Shown here piece after piece: positions 36,632-44,252 of a stretch of 64,000 bases of DNA (positions are counted from its first letter, which is position 1; every line of letters begins with the position of its first letter). The stretch comes from Pedobacter polysacchareus. Its GTDB lineage: Bacteria > Bacteroidota > Bacteroidia > Sphingobacteriales > Sphingobacteriaceae. The stretch lies in contig NZ_JAHYSS010000003.1 of the NCBI RefSeq assembly GCF_019802255.1, forward strand, positions 310,001-374,000, in the 5' to 3' direction. Below the pieces are notes generated by a model, which saw nothing but the letters and a program-made list of their open reading frames with translations, was not told the DNA's origin and did not search any database. The translations under genes were made by a program, and so were the position numbers.

Positions 36632-37183
36632 ATGAACTTACCATCGATTAAGCGAATTAACTTTAAAAAAGTAAAGAAAGATGTAGGAAAAGGTTTAAGC
36701 AACCTGGCTACAGGGGGCTTTAAGCAGATTTTTAGCCGAATAGACCAGCTAAACATCAAAAAAGGTGTGGATACGCTTGGCATCGATAAATTCATCAATC
36801 AATGCGCCTATCTGGCTGCAGGCTCTGGCTTAATCACTGGAGTAGGCGGTATTAGTACCATGCTGATTGGGACTCCAGTGGATATGATCAACATTATCAC
36901 CCAGCAATTTCGCGTCACGCTAGCTATATCCTATCACCATACCGGAAAATCCAAGATCAGTTTTGAAGACTTTTTCAAGATTGTCGCTTCCTCTGTGAAG
37001 GCCGACACTAAATTGGTTTTGAGTAAAAACATTATGGAAGAAGTTGCAGAGAAGATTTTCATGAGCTTAGGCTCTAAAGTTAGTCGCCGTTTGATACCAG
37101 TAGTAGGTGGCGTAATTGGCGGCACGATCAATTACTTATTTATTAAAAACGTAGCCAAAGAATTGATGGAGAAGCACGCTTAA
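36632..37183 (+). CDS. EcsC-family protein
   Basis: About 183 aa from the ATG at 36632; a GTG eight codons upstream is a weaker start. Basic N-terminus (RINFKKVKKDVGKGL), then the EcsC-like hydrophobic core: CAYLAAGSGLITGVGGISTML (split pattern near 55-80), PVDMINIITQQFRVTLAISYHHTG, and a C-terminal Gly-rich hairpin IPVVGGVIGGTINYLF. EcsC proteins associate with membranes and were first seen beside an ABC exporter in Bacillus; their role is unclear. It is unlinked to a transporter here. Confidence 0.75.
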   Translation: MNLPSIKRINFKKVKKDVGKGLSNLATGGFKQIFSRIDQLNIKKGVDTLGIDKFINQCAYLAAGSGLITGVGGISTMLIGTPVDMINIITQQFRVTLAISYHHTGKSKISFEDFFKIVASSVKADTKLVLSKNIMEEVAEKIFMSLGSKVSRRLIPVVGGVIGGTINYLFIKNVAKELMEKHA

Positions 37184-37201
37184 ACTCGTGGCTTCCCATT
37201 G

Positions 37202-37462
37202 CTAATCAACGACTACAGCAATAGACCTCCCCTTTTCATCAAAAACCTCTAATACTGCAGCGTTTACTGCCATTGCTGTAAGTCCTGCAGCAAGCTCAGC
37301 ACTGATATTTCGACTACAAGACACGCGCAGTATTTTATCACAATCTTCCAGGTCCACAGACCATGCTGATATTTCCGGGAAACCGGTAATTGCTTGCTCA
37401 ATATTTTGCAAATCAACGGGGCTTTCAATGGTACTGGATATTATGATAATGTAGTTAGACAT
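37202..37462 (-). CDS. HMA-like small protein lacking the metal CxxC
   Basis: 86 aa with the beta-alpha-beta-beta-alpha-beta pattern of a heavy-metal-associated domain: IIIISSTIES, QNIEQAITGFPEISAWSVDL, ILRVSCSR, and a closing helix-strand. The GI/EISxWxVDLEDxDKILxV segment is typical of Bacteroidota HMA-like proteins. The metal-binding MxCxxC loop is replaced by SSTIES, so a classical Cu chaperone role is unlikely. It is divergent from a TetR regulator 90 bases away, which may control it. Confidence 0.6.
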   Translation of the reverse strand: MSNYIIIISSTIESPVDLQNIEQAITGFPEISAWSVDLEDCDKILRVSCSRNISAELAAGLTAMAVNAAVLEVFDEKGRSIAVVVD

Positions 37463-37515
37463 GTTGATGATTTTATAATATACTGCCTTGTAGGGGCATC
37501 AAATGTATTAAATTA

Positions 37516-37547
37516 TTTGCAAACAAACCAGCCGTTCGGTATCTTTG
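37516..37547 (+). promoter_or_regulatory. Promoter abutting the TetR start codon
   Basis: TTTG (37516-37519), 20 bases, then TATCTTTG (37540-37547) fit TTTG-N19/20-TAnnTTTG. The ATG of the tetR-like gene begins 5 bases after the -7 element, so transcription would start at or next to the start codon and give a leaderless or nearly leaderless mRNA. Confidence 0.6.
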
Positions 37548-37551
37548 TTAA

Positions 37552-38100
37552 ATGGAAAACCCTTATAAACGCAAGAAAGAGCCTGAGTTGAATCGACAGC
37601 TGATCCTGGAGACTGCGGCCGAGATTGGCGCTGCTGCAGACTGGAATCAGGTCACTTTCCAAGCCATTGCTGACAAAACAGGATTGAGTAAAGGCGGTAT
37701 TATACATCATTTCCGCAATAAAGAAGAACTGCTGGAAGAGCTGGTAAAACTGAGTCTTCTGGAATTAACTGAATGGCTGTCGGAAGCAAAAAAAAACTCA
37801 ACTGATGAGCTTCCAGCGATGGCATTTCTTCGTTTTGTAGTAAAAAAGAGCAAGGATCTACATTATCGGAGAACGATGAAGGTGATCTTAAAGGCCGCGT
37901 TGTTCAACGATAAATACAAAAAGATGTGGCAGGATGCTTTTGAAGAGCACATTTCTGGCGGCAATGCCGAAGATTTAGCACTCAATAACCTGATCATTAT
38001 GTTAGTTACTGATGGGTTGTGGTACGCAGATAACCTTGGCTTTTACAACATCAGCGAGGAGAAAAAGTATCAAATTATCAACAAACTAGCCAGTTTATAA
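37552..38100 (+). CDS. TetR/AcrR-family regulator
   Basis: 182 aa. The N-terminal HTH (residues about 13-60: LILETAAEIGAAADW, FQAIADKTGLSKGGIIHHFR) is standard TetR. The C-terminal ligand-binding helices (65-180) are unspecific and include a DUF-like LHYRRTMKVILKAALFNDKY segment. It probably represses itself and the divergent HMA-like gene. The inducer is unknown. The start codon lies 5 bases from the -7 promoter element. Confidence 0.9.
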   Translation: MENPYKRKKEPELNRQLILETAAEIGAAADWNQVTFQAIADKTGLSKGGIIHHFRNKEELLEELVKLSLLELTEWLSEAKKNSTDELPAMAFLRFVVKKSKDLHYRRTMKVILKAALFNDKYKKMWQDAFEEHISGGNAEDLALNNLIIMLVTDGLWYADNLGFYNISEEKKYQIINKLASL

Positions 38101-38200
38101 GGGCCGAAACATAACTAAGCTGTACCGTTTTAAATGCCCATCCTTTTGCAACCTATTAATTTATGGCGAAAGCCTACACCCACTACCCCGTTACAAAAAC

Positions 38201-38791
38201 ATGATGAACGAATCAAATATCGTCCATGAGGACAAAACTTTTACTGCGATCAATTATTCAGAAAAACGATTAGAGAATAGAGAATTTATACGATGTGAAT
38301 TTGTAAACTGTGATTTCTCTAAAAGTGATTTAAGTCGCAATGACTTTATGGATTGTCAGTTTAAACAGTGTAATTTTTCATTAACAGTGGTCACTGGTAC
38401 TGGATTTAAGGATGTTACTTTTACTGGCTGCAAAGTACTGGGAATAGATTTTTCTAAATGTAATAAATTCCTGTTTTCCTTCGAATTTCAGCAGTGTCAT
38501 TTGGATTATTCCACTTTTTACGGCACCAAACTGCGTAAAACTAAATTCACCGACTGCTCACTTAAAGAAACTGATTTTGAAGAGGCAGATTTAACTTCCA
38601 GCACATTCCACAATTGTGACCTTTCAGGAGCAACATTTGTCAGGTCCATCCTTGAAAAAGCAGACTTCCGTACAGCAAGAAACTTCAGTCTTGATCCGGC
38701 AGTGAATAAGGTAAAACAGGCGAAATTCTCGGCGATGAATCTGGCTGGACTACTGTATCAATACAATCTGGACATTAGCTTCGATCATTAG
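38201..38791 (+). CDS. Pentapeptide-repeat protein (Qnr-like)
   Basis: 196 aa, mostly repeats of the A/C-D/N-L/F-x-x type: FIRCEFVNCDFSKSDLSRND, FMDCQFKQCNF, and later LKETDFEEADLTSSTFHNCD. They build a right-handed quadrilateral beta-helix. A non-repeat break near 75-100 and the C-terminal helix (QAKFSAMNLAGLLYQY) that makes the dimer in Qnr/MfpA-like proteins are present. Qnr relatives mimic DNA and protect gyrase from quinolones, but chromosomal members in Bacteroidota are not proven to do so. ATGATG offers two adjacent start codons. Confidence 0.85.
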   Translation: MMNESNIVHEDKTFTAINYSEKRLENREFIRCEFVNCDFSKSDLSRNDFMDCQFKQCNFSLTVVTGTGFKDVTFTGCKVLGIDFSKCNKFLFSFEFQQCHLDYSTFYGTKLRKTKFTDCSLKETDFEEADLTSSTFHNCDLSGATFVRSILEKADFRTARNFSLDPAVNKVKQAKFSAMNLAGLLYQYNLDISFDH

Positions 38792-38895
38792 AAAAATATC
38801 GCTTATGAGTATCTTTTGTTTTCTATGCTGATTGCTGGAAATCAAAAGACACTTGTGAAAACAAGGCGGTATATTTAAAAATCAAGTTTTCCAAA

Positions 38896-39294
38896 ATGGC
38901 GCTAACACTTCACATGAAACGACAAAACAGCAATCTTAAAAAGCGACTTATTTGCGGGCTATTGATTATTATCACCATCATTGCAGGGCTCCTCTCCAGA
39001 AAAACAACACTAATACCAGCCATTACTGGCGATGCATTGTATGCGGTGATGATGTTTCTGATGATTAAGTTTCTGCTCATTAATACAGATTATCGTAAAA
39101 TCGGCATCATCAGTTTATCAATATGTTTTCTGATTGAATTTAGTCAGCTTTACCATGCGCCATGGATCAACCAGATTAGGAACAACACTTTTGGCGCATT
39201 GGTGTTGGGGCACGGCTTTCTATGGACTGATTTGCTTGCTTATGCGGTAGGTACGCTGGCTTGTTTGCTGCTATCTAAAAGCTTCAGAAAATAA
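38896..39294 (+). CDS. DUF2809 membrane protein
   Basis: 132 aa with four transmembrane helices (about 19-36, 45-64, 69-87, 108-126). The pattern matches DUF2809: GLLSRK near 31-36, GDALYAVMMF near 45-54, EFSQLYHAPWINQIR near 80-94, GHGFLWTDLLAYAVG near 104-118. Family members are small inner-membrane proteins of unknown function. A second in-frame ATG six codons in may be the real start. Confidence 0.85.
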   Translation: MALTLHMKRQNSNLKKRLICGLLIIITIIAGLLSRKTTLIPAITGDALYAVMMFLMIKFLLINTDYRKIGIISLSICFLIEFSQLYHAPWINQIRNNTFGALVLGHGFLWTDLLAYAVGTLACLLLSKSFRK

Positions 39295-39339
39295 GCTCAG
39301 CGTCTTTGGCCTGTTTTCCGAAGCTTTTATCTAAATCTT

Positions 39340-40764
39340 TTACATACTTGCTTTAACCAATCGACCTAAGCGCTTGATGTCGGACTCGAGCTTTTCATTC
39401 CAGTCTAAAGCAAAGTTCAATCGCATACAATTGTTGTATTGATTGTATTGCGTGAACATTCTGCCAGGTGCAAAACTGATCTTTTGCTTGATCGCCTGGT
39501 CAAATAATTTAGCTGTGTCTATTTTCTTATCTAATTCCAACCAAAGCATAAAACCACCCTGAGGCTGTGATATTTTGGTATTAGAAGGGAAATAAGCTTC
39601 AATTGCTCCCTGGTATTTCAAACAATTGGTGTAAAGCTTACTTCTCAACGTACGTAAATGATGATCGTAACCACCATGTTCCATGAAATCAGCAATCACT
39701 TCCTGAAACATCGAAGGCGTAGAAATCGTTTGAACTAACTTTTGTCTGATGATCTTTTCTTTATATTTCCCAGGAGCCACCCAGCCTACCCGGTATCCCG
39801 GGGCTAATGTTTTAGATACAGAACCGCACCACATTACAATACCCGCCTCATCATAGTATTTACAGGGTTTTGGTCGTTCTGTGCCGAAGAATAAATTCCC
39901 ATAGAGATCGTCCTCGATCAGTGGAATATCATATTCCGTCAGCATTCTGACCAGTTCCTTTTTATGTTCGTCAGGCATCAAACAACCTAGTGGATTGCTG
40001 AAATTGCTAATGAAACAGCAGGCATTTAATCGTGGAAGTACTTTCTTAACTGCTTCTAAGTCTATCCCCGTAACCGGGTGTGTAGGAATCTCAATCGCTT
40101 TTAAACCCAGCGATTTTATCATCTGATGGATCCCAAAATATACTGGACTTTCAACAGCCACGGTATCACCAGGCTTGGTGACCGCCATCAGGCAGTTAAA
40201 AATAGCATTCATCGCACCAGATGTGGTAACGATATCATGCTCAGTTAGCTTGCCTTCCAATACAAATGACCATTTGGCAAGGGTCCTTCTCAGATTGGTA
40301 CTTCCCTCTACAGGCTCATAAGCCGTCCCCCCATCTTCCATTCTACGAATGGCACTGATCACGCCTTTGTTTAATTTTGCAATAGGCAGCATACTATTCG
40401 CCGGCACACCTAATGAAAACTGAGTAATTTCTTTATCATTCAGCGTGTTAAAAACCTTGCTGATTAAATCTACTGGCTCCTTTTCCTGGTTGGAACTTTT
40501 CATTTTACCTACAGAAGGCAAAGAAAACTTTCTCATGGAAGCTTTACTTACAAAATAACCAGATTTAGACCTTGGCTCAATCAGCGACTTACTTTCCAGT
40601 TCTAAATAGGCTTGTTTAGCCGTGTTTATGCTGACATTATAGAGTTTTTGAACCATACGGATCGATGGCAGCTTGTCCCCTAGTTTTAGGGTCTCAGTTG
40701 CAATCTGCTCCTCCATCACTTTTGCGATTTTAAGGTATAATGATTCCTTTTTCATTTGAGCCAT
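39340..40764 (-). CDS. MocR/PdxR-type regulator (GntR HTH plus aminotransferase domain)
   Basis: 474 aa. Residues about 8-75 form a GntR winged helix (KLPSIRMVQKLYNVSINTAK). Residues about 95-470 form a class-I aminotransferase fold binding PLP through K318 (GSVSKTLAPGYRVGW), with DDLYGN near 285-290. MocR proteins sense PLP or amino-acid adducts and bind repeated operator sites. Four boxes of the type TGTATCC lie upstream (40832-40869) and beyond the next gene (41307-41344). It is a likely regulator of itself and of the neighbouring GNAT-like gene. Confidence 0.92.
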   Translation of the reverse strand: MAQMKKESLYLKIAKVMEEQIATETLKLGDKLPSIRMVQKLYNVSINTAKQAYLELESKSLIEPRSKSGYFVSKASMRKFSLPSVGKMKSSNQEKEPVDLISKVFNTLNDKEITQFSLGVPANSMLPIAKLNKGVISAIRRMEDGGTAYEPVEGSTNLRRTLAKWSFVLEGKLTEHDIVTTSGAMNAIFNCLMAVTKPGDTVAVESPVYFGIHQMIKSLGLKAIEIPTHPVTGIDLEAVKKVLPRLNACCFISNFSNPLGCLMPDEHKKELVRMLTEYDIPLIEDDLYGNLFFGTERPKPCKYYDEAGIVMWCGSVSKTLAPGYRVGWVAPGKYKEKIIRQKLVQTISTPSMFQEVIADFMEHGGYDHHLRTLRSKLYTNCLKYQGAIEAYFPSNTKISQPQGGFMLWLELDKKIDTAKLFDQAIKQKISFAPGRMFTQYNQYNNCMRLNFALDWNEKLESDIKRLGRLVKASM

Positions 40765-40831
40765 TTGCTATACAGTATCTTTTCTTTTATGGTGAATAGG
40801 TTTTACATTCTTGTACTCCAAAACACGATCC

Positions 40832-40869
40832 TTGTATCCTGTAAATTTACAAAAAACAAAGCTGTATCC
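40832..40869. promoter_or_regulatory. Paired TGTATCC boxes upstream of MocR
   Basis: TTGTATCC (40832-40839) and CTGTATCC (40862-40869) are direct repeats 30 bases apart, three helical turns. They lie 68-105 bases before the MocR start. The same motif recurs, inverted, at 41307-41344. Confidence 0.45.
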
Positions 40870-40877
40870 TCCAGATT

Positions 40878-41264
40878 TTAATTCGCACACTTGTTTAACC
40901 AGCCAACTAATTGTTGAATGGAGTTCTTTAATGGCGTATGGTCTTTATTGATGTTTTCAAATGTCGCAAAGAGAATGTTTTCTGCTTCTGCCTCCAGTGT
41001 ATTTCCAATATGACCAGTTTCAAAAGTGGATACCACCTGAGCATTCAACACTACTTTTCCCAGTTCATTAATCGAAGCAAAGGCAACGCCGATGACCTCG
41101 TTATTGTCTACAGCAACACTTAAAGGAAGACCAAAGTCTGAAGTCAATTCCATTGCTATTGACGCCTTAGTTTTCTTTTGATAAATGCTGATGACTGCTT
41201 TCAAATCAGACAGGTACACTTTTCGGAATTCAATACTCGTAGTTTTTGGATCTTGTGTATTCAT
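40878..41264 (-). CDS. GNAT-like small protein, possibly degenerate acetyltransferase
   Basis: 128 aa. The N-terminal half follows the GNAT pattern: IEFRKVYLSDLKAVISIYQ, then a beta hairpin PLSVAVDNNEVIGVAFASIN. The acetyl-CoA pyrophosphate loop (Q/R-x-x-G-x-G/A) is not present, and the C-terminal half is helical without the usual strand 5. It could be a non-catalytic relative or a truncated form. It sits upstream of the MocR gene on the same strand, with MocR-type boxes on both sides. Function is unknown. Confidence 0.6.
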   Translation of the reverse strand: MNTQDPKTTSIEFRKVYLSDLKAVISIYQKKTKASIAMELTSDFGLPLSVAVDNNEVIGVAFASINELGKVVLNAQVVSTFETGHIGNTLEAEAENILFATFENINKDHTPLKNSIQQLVGWLNKCAN

Positions 41265-41306
41265 AACGTAGGTATTAGATCACAAAAATAGACCGCAAAC
41301 ACAGCT

Positions 41307-41344
41307 AGATACAGACACAGAAAAACGATTATTATAGGATACAG
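41307..41344. promoter_or_regulatory. Paired GGATACAG boxes upstream of the GNAT-like gene
   Basis: AGATACAG (41307-41314) and GGATACAG (41337-41344), again 30 bases apart, are reverse complements of the boxes before MocR. They lie 43-80 bases before the GNAT-like start. Confidence 0.45.
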
Positions 41345-41424
41345 ATTTTGCCGTATGTTTTCTCCGATCAAAGTGTAATGAACAAACTACAAGCGATAGA
41401 AAATCAGCCTATTACAATAACTCT

Positions 41425-41460
41425 ATAATAAAAGCGCATTTTACAATGCGCTTTTATTAT
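41425..41460. terminator. Long perfect hairpin, probable bidirectional terminator
   Basis: ATAATAAAAGCGCATT and AATGCGCTTTTATTAT form a perfect 16-bp stem with a 4-base loop. No called gene ends directly at it, so it may insulate the GNAT-like gene from the fucose operon or end a small unannotated transcript. The rest of 41265-41690 holds the MocR-type boxes and the fucose operon promoter region. Confidence 0.7.
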
Positions 41461-41690
41461 TTAACACCAACCTGATCACAATACCTATCTACTCCTATTA
41501 GCAACCAGTGCAGCATACCTATCTTCGCACAATTACCATAACCATTTTCCAGAAACACACGCAGTCTAACCCTGTATCTTGAGTAACATAAATCATCTAA
41601 TAATCCATTAAAAAAGAAGGATAGTTCATTGTTCTCTGAATTTAAAGGCAATAATTTAGTATTTCCTAAACCAATATAAACCAGACCACC

Positions 41691-43007
41691 ATGAAACAGC
41701 TATTCACCTTTTTGGTAATTCTCTGCTTGTTTTCTCAAAGCCAGGGCCAGACTGCTACAATCAATCCAACAATAAAAACACCCAAAGCCGTTTTAAATGA
41801 TTTTATGGACCAGCGTTTTGGTCTTTTTATCCATTGGGGGCCTGTTGCCCTGCGCGGTACAGAAATCGGCTGGAGCAGAAGTACTGATGTGCCTACACAC
41901 GAATACGACAACCTATTTAAAGAGTTCAATCCGGTTTTATTTGATGCAGATGCCTGGGTAAAAACAGCGAAAGATGCAGGGATGAAATACCTGACCATCA
42001 CTGCCAAACACCATGATGGCTTTTGCTTATGGCCGACAAAGTTTTCGGACTATAATATCATGAATTCTCCCTATAAAAAAGACATTGTTGGCGAACTCGC
42101 TAAGGCTTGTAAAAAGTACGACCTAAAGTTTTGCGTATATTTTACCGTTTTAGATTGGCATGACCCCAATTATCCTATCCGCGTAAATGGTGGAAAGCCA
42201 GACCCAAAAGGAGACATGACCAAGTTTGTAGCGACCATGAAAAACCAGTTACAGGAAATTGTAACCCAATACCATCCATATATGCTCTGGTTTGATGGCA
42301 ACTGGGAAAGCCCATGGAAAAACGAATATGGTGCAGAGGTCTATACTTTTCTGAAAAAACTGGATCCTAAGGTGATCATTAACAATAGAATTGGTTCTTC
42401 AAAAGGCATTGACCATGCTTATTTAACCCCTGAAACGCTCGGAGACTATGCCACCCCAGAGCAAAAGATCGGTGAGCTGAACATGAATAATCCATGGGAA
42501 ACCTGTATGACCATCTGTAATCAATGGGCATGGAAACCAAACGATCCAATGAAAACATTAAAAACCTGTATCCAGACCTTAGCAAAAACTTCTGGCGGAA
42601 ACGGGAATCTTTTATTTAACGTAGGCCCAATGCTGGATGGACGTATTGAACAACGTCAGATCGATAGATTAAAAGAGATGGGCGATTGGTTAAAAATCTA
42701 CGGAGAAAGCATTTATGGTACTAAAGGTGGTCCTTTTAAACCTAATGAAGTATTTGCGGCTACACGCAAAGGCAACAAACTTTACATTCATGTTTTCGAA
42801 AGAAAATCTAATGATTTAACCTTACCAGCACTAAAAGGCGCTAAAATAAACAAAGCTTACCTATTAAAAGGTGCTGAAATCAGTCATCGTCAGGATGCTG
42901 CCGGCATCATCACCCTTCAACTGCCTCAGCAATTGCCAAATGCAGAAGATTCAGTGATTGTTCTGGAACTAAACACCAATGCAGAAAACTTGCCCATCAT
43001 CTCCTAA
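41691..43007 (+). CDS. GH29 alpha-L-fucosidase
   Basis: 438 aa with a signal peptide (1-19, ending SQGQ). The GH29 barrel covers about 30-350. FIHWG (H48) and KHHDGF (H107-H108) bind fucose, and the nucleophile is the Asp of MLWFDG (D202). A short beta-sandwich follows at about 355-435. It removes terminal alpha-L-fucose from glycans by a retaining mechanism in the periplasm. It is the first gene of the fucose operon; fuconate dehydratase starts 8 bases later. Confidence 0.92.
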   Translation: MKQLFTFLVILCLFSQSQGQTATINPTIKTPKAVLNDFMDQRFGLFIHWGPVALRGTEIGWSRSTDVPTHEYDNLFKEFNPVLFDADAWVKTAKDAGMKYLTITAKHHDGFCLWPTKFSDYNIMNSPYKKDIVGELAKACKKYDLKFCVYFTVLDWHDPNYPIRVNGGKPDPKGDMTKFVATMKNQLQEIVTQYHPYMLWFDGNWESPWKNEYGAEVYTFLKKLDPKVIINNRIGSSKGIDHAYLTPETLGDYATPEQKIGELNMNNPWETCMTICNQWAWKPNDPMKTLKTCIQTLAKTSGGNGNLLFNVGPMLDGRIEQRQIDRLKEMGDWLKIYGESIYGTKGGPFKPNEVFAATRKGNKLYIHVFERKSNDLTLPALKGAKINKAYLLKGAEISHRQDAAGIITLQLPQQLPNAEDSVIVLELNTNAENLPIIS

Positions 43008-43015
43008 ACTAAACC

Positions 43016-44248
43016 ATGATTACTAAAATACAAATTAACGATGCCCGTTTCCCTTTGGGTAAAGGTGCTGGCAGCGATGCCATACACCGTGACCCGATCT
43101 ATTCTTATGCCGTCACCAATTTAATAGACGACAGTGGTCTTGTTGGTACTGGTTTCGCTTTTACCCTTGGTGAAGGAAACGATCTCGTTTGTAAAGCCGC
43201 CGCCTTTTATGCAGAACAGCTTAAAGGAAAAGATATTGAAGAACTGATGGCTGATTTCGGCACTGTTTTTCATCAGTTTTCTAACGAACAGCAATTCCGC
43301 TGGCTAGGTCCGCATAAAGGCGTAGTTCACCTCGCACTTGCCTCAGTAACCAATGCCTGCTATGATTTATGGGCAAAAAAAAGAGGGGTCCCTTTATGGA
43401 AACTCCTCAGCGATTTAACTGCCCAGGAGATCCTGAATACTTTGGACCTTTCTTACCTCGAAGACGAACTGACGCGCGAACAAGCCCTGGCTTTACTGCA
43501 AAGCAATATAAGCACCAAATCCGATCGTCTACCAATTCTTAAATCCGGATATCCAGGATACGATACCTCCATCGGCTGGTTTAATTATCCAGACGAGAAA
43601 GTACGTGAAAACTGTAAAAAAGCAGTAGCAGAAGGTTTTACCGCCATGAAGCTAAAAGTGGGCAGTATTGACCATGAAAGAGATATCCGAAGAGCACATA
43701 TTGTGCGGGAAGTAGCCGGTGCCGACATCAAAGTGATGCTCGATGCCAACCAGCAATGGACTTTGCCTCAAGCAATAAAGATTTGCAAGGAATTGCAAAG
43801 CATGAATCCTTACTGGATGGAGGAACCTACACATCCTGATGATGTCCTCGCTCATGCTACTTTAGCAAAAGCCATCGCGCCAACCAAACTCGCTTTGGGC
43901 GAGCATGTGCCAAACCGCATCATCTTTAAGAACTATCTGCAAACCGGATCTGCAGGTTTTATGCAGGTAGATGCCGTTCGTGTAGGCGGTGTGAGCGAAT
44001 TCATTACAGTTAGCTTGCTGTGTCGTAAGTTCAATATCCCGGTAGTGCCGCATGTAGGCGACATGGGACAGCTGCACCAACACCTGGTTTTGTTTAACCA
44101 TATTTCTATGGGGCATGAAGCTTTATTCCTGGAACATATCCCCCATTTGCAGAAGCATTTTGTCCACCCTGTCCGCATTGAAAATGGCGTGTATCAAACT
44201 CCTATGGAGCCAGGAAGCAGTTGCGATTTAAAATCATTGAAATCATAA
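43016..44248 (+). CDS. L-fuconate dehydratase (enolase superfamily)
   Basis: 410 aa, mandelate-racemase-type enolase superfamily. Active-site residues are K212/K214 in MKLKVG, metal ligands D243 (LDANQQW), E269 or E270 (MEEPTHP) and E296 (GEHVPN), and the catalytic H346 with D319 (PHVGD). Spacing and the N-terminal NDARFPLGKGAGSDA segment match L-fuconate dehydratase, which converts L-fuconate to 2-keto-3-deoxy-L-fuconate. Operon context (fucosidase before; symporter, mutarotase and SDR after) supports this. L-galactonate or D-arabinonate could also be accepted. Confidence 0.92.
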   Translation: MITKIQINDARFPLGKGAGSDAIHRDPIYSYAVTNLIDDSGLVGTGFAFTLGEGNDLVCKAAAFYAEQLKGKDIEELMADFGTVFHQFSNEQQFRWLGPHKGVVHLALASVTNACYDLWAKKRGVPLWKLLSDLTAQEILNTLDLSYLEDELTREQALALLQSNISTKSDRLPILKSGYPGYDTSIGWFNYPDEKVRENCKKAVAEGFTAMKLKVGSIDHERDIRRAHIVREVAGADIKVMLDANQQWTLPQAIKICKELQSMNPYWMEEPTHPDDVLAHATLAKAIAPTKLALGEHVPNRIIFKNYLQTGSAGFMQVDAVRVGGVSEFITVSLLCRKFNIPVVPHVGDMGQLHQHLVLFNHISMGHEALFLEHIPHLQKHFVHPVRIENGVYQTPMEPGSSCDLKSLKS

Positions 44249-44252
44249 GACG

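Noticed and set aside
41457..41651. 64-codon open frame on the minus strand
   Set aside because: Its stop falls inside the arm of a perfect terminator hairpin, it matches nothing, and it looks like chance.
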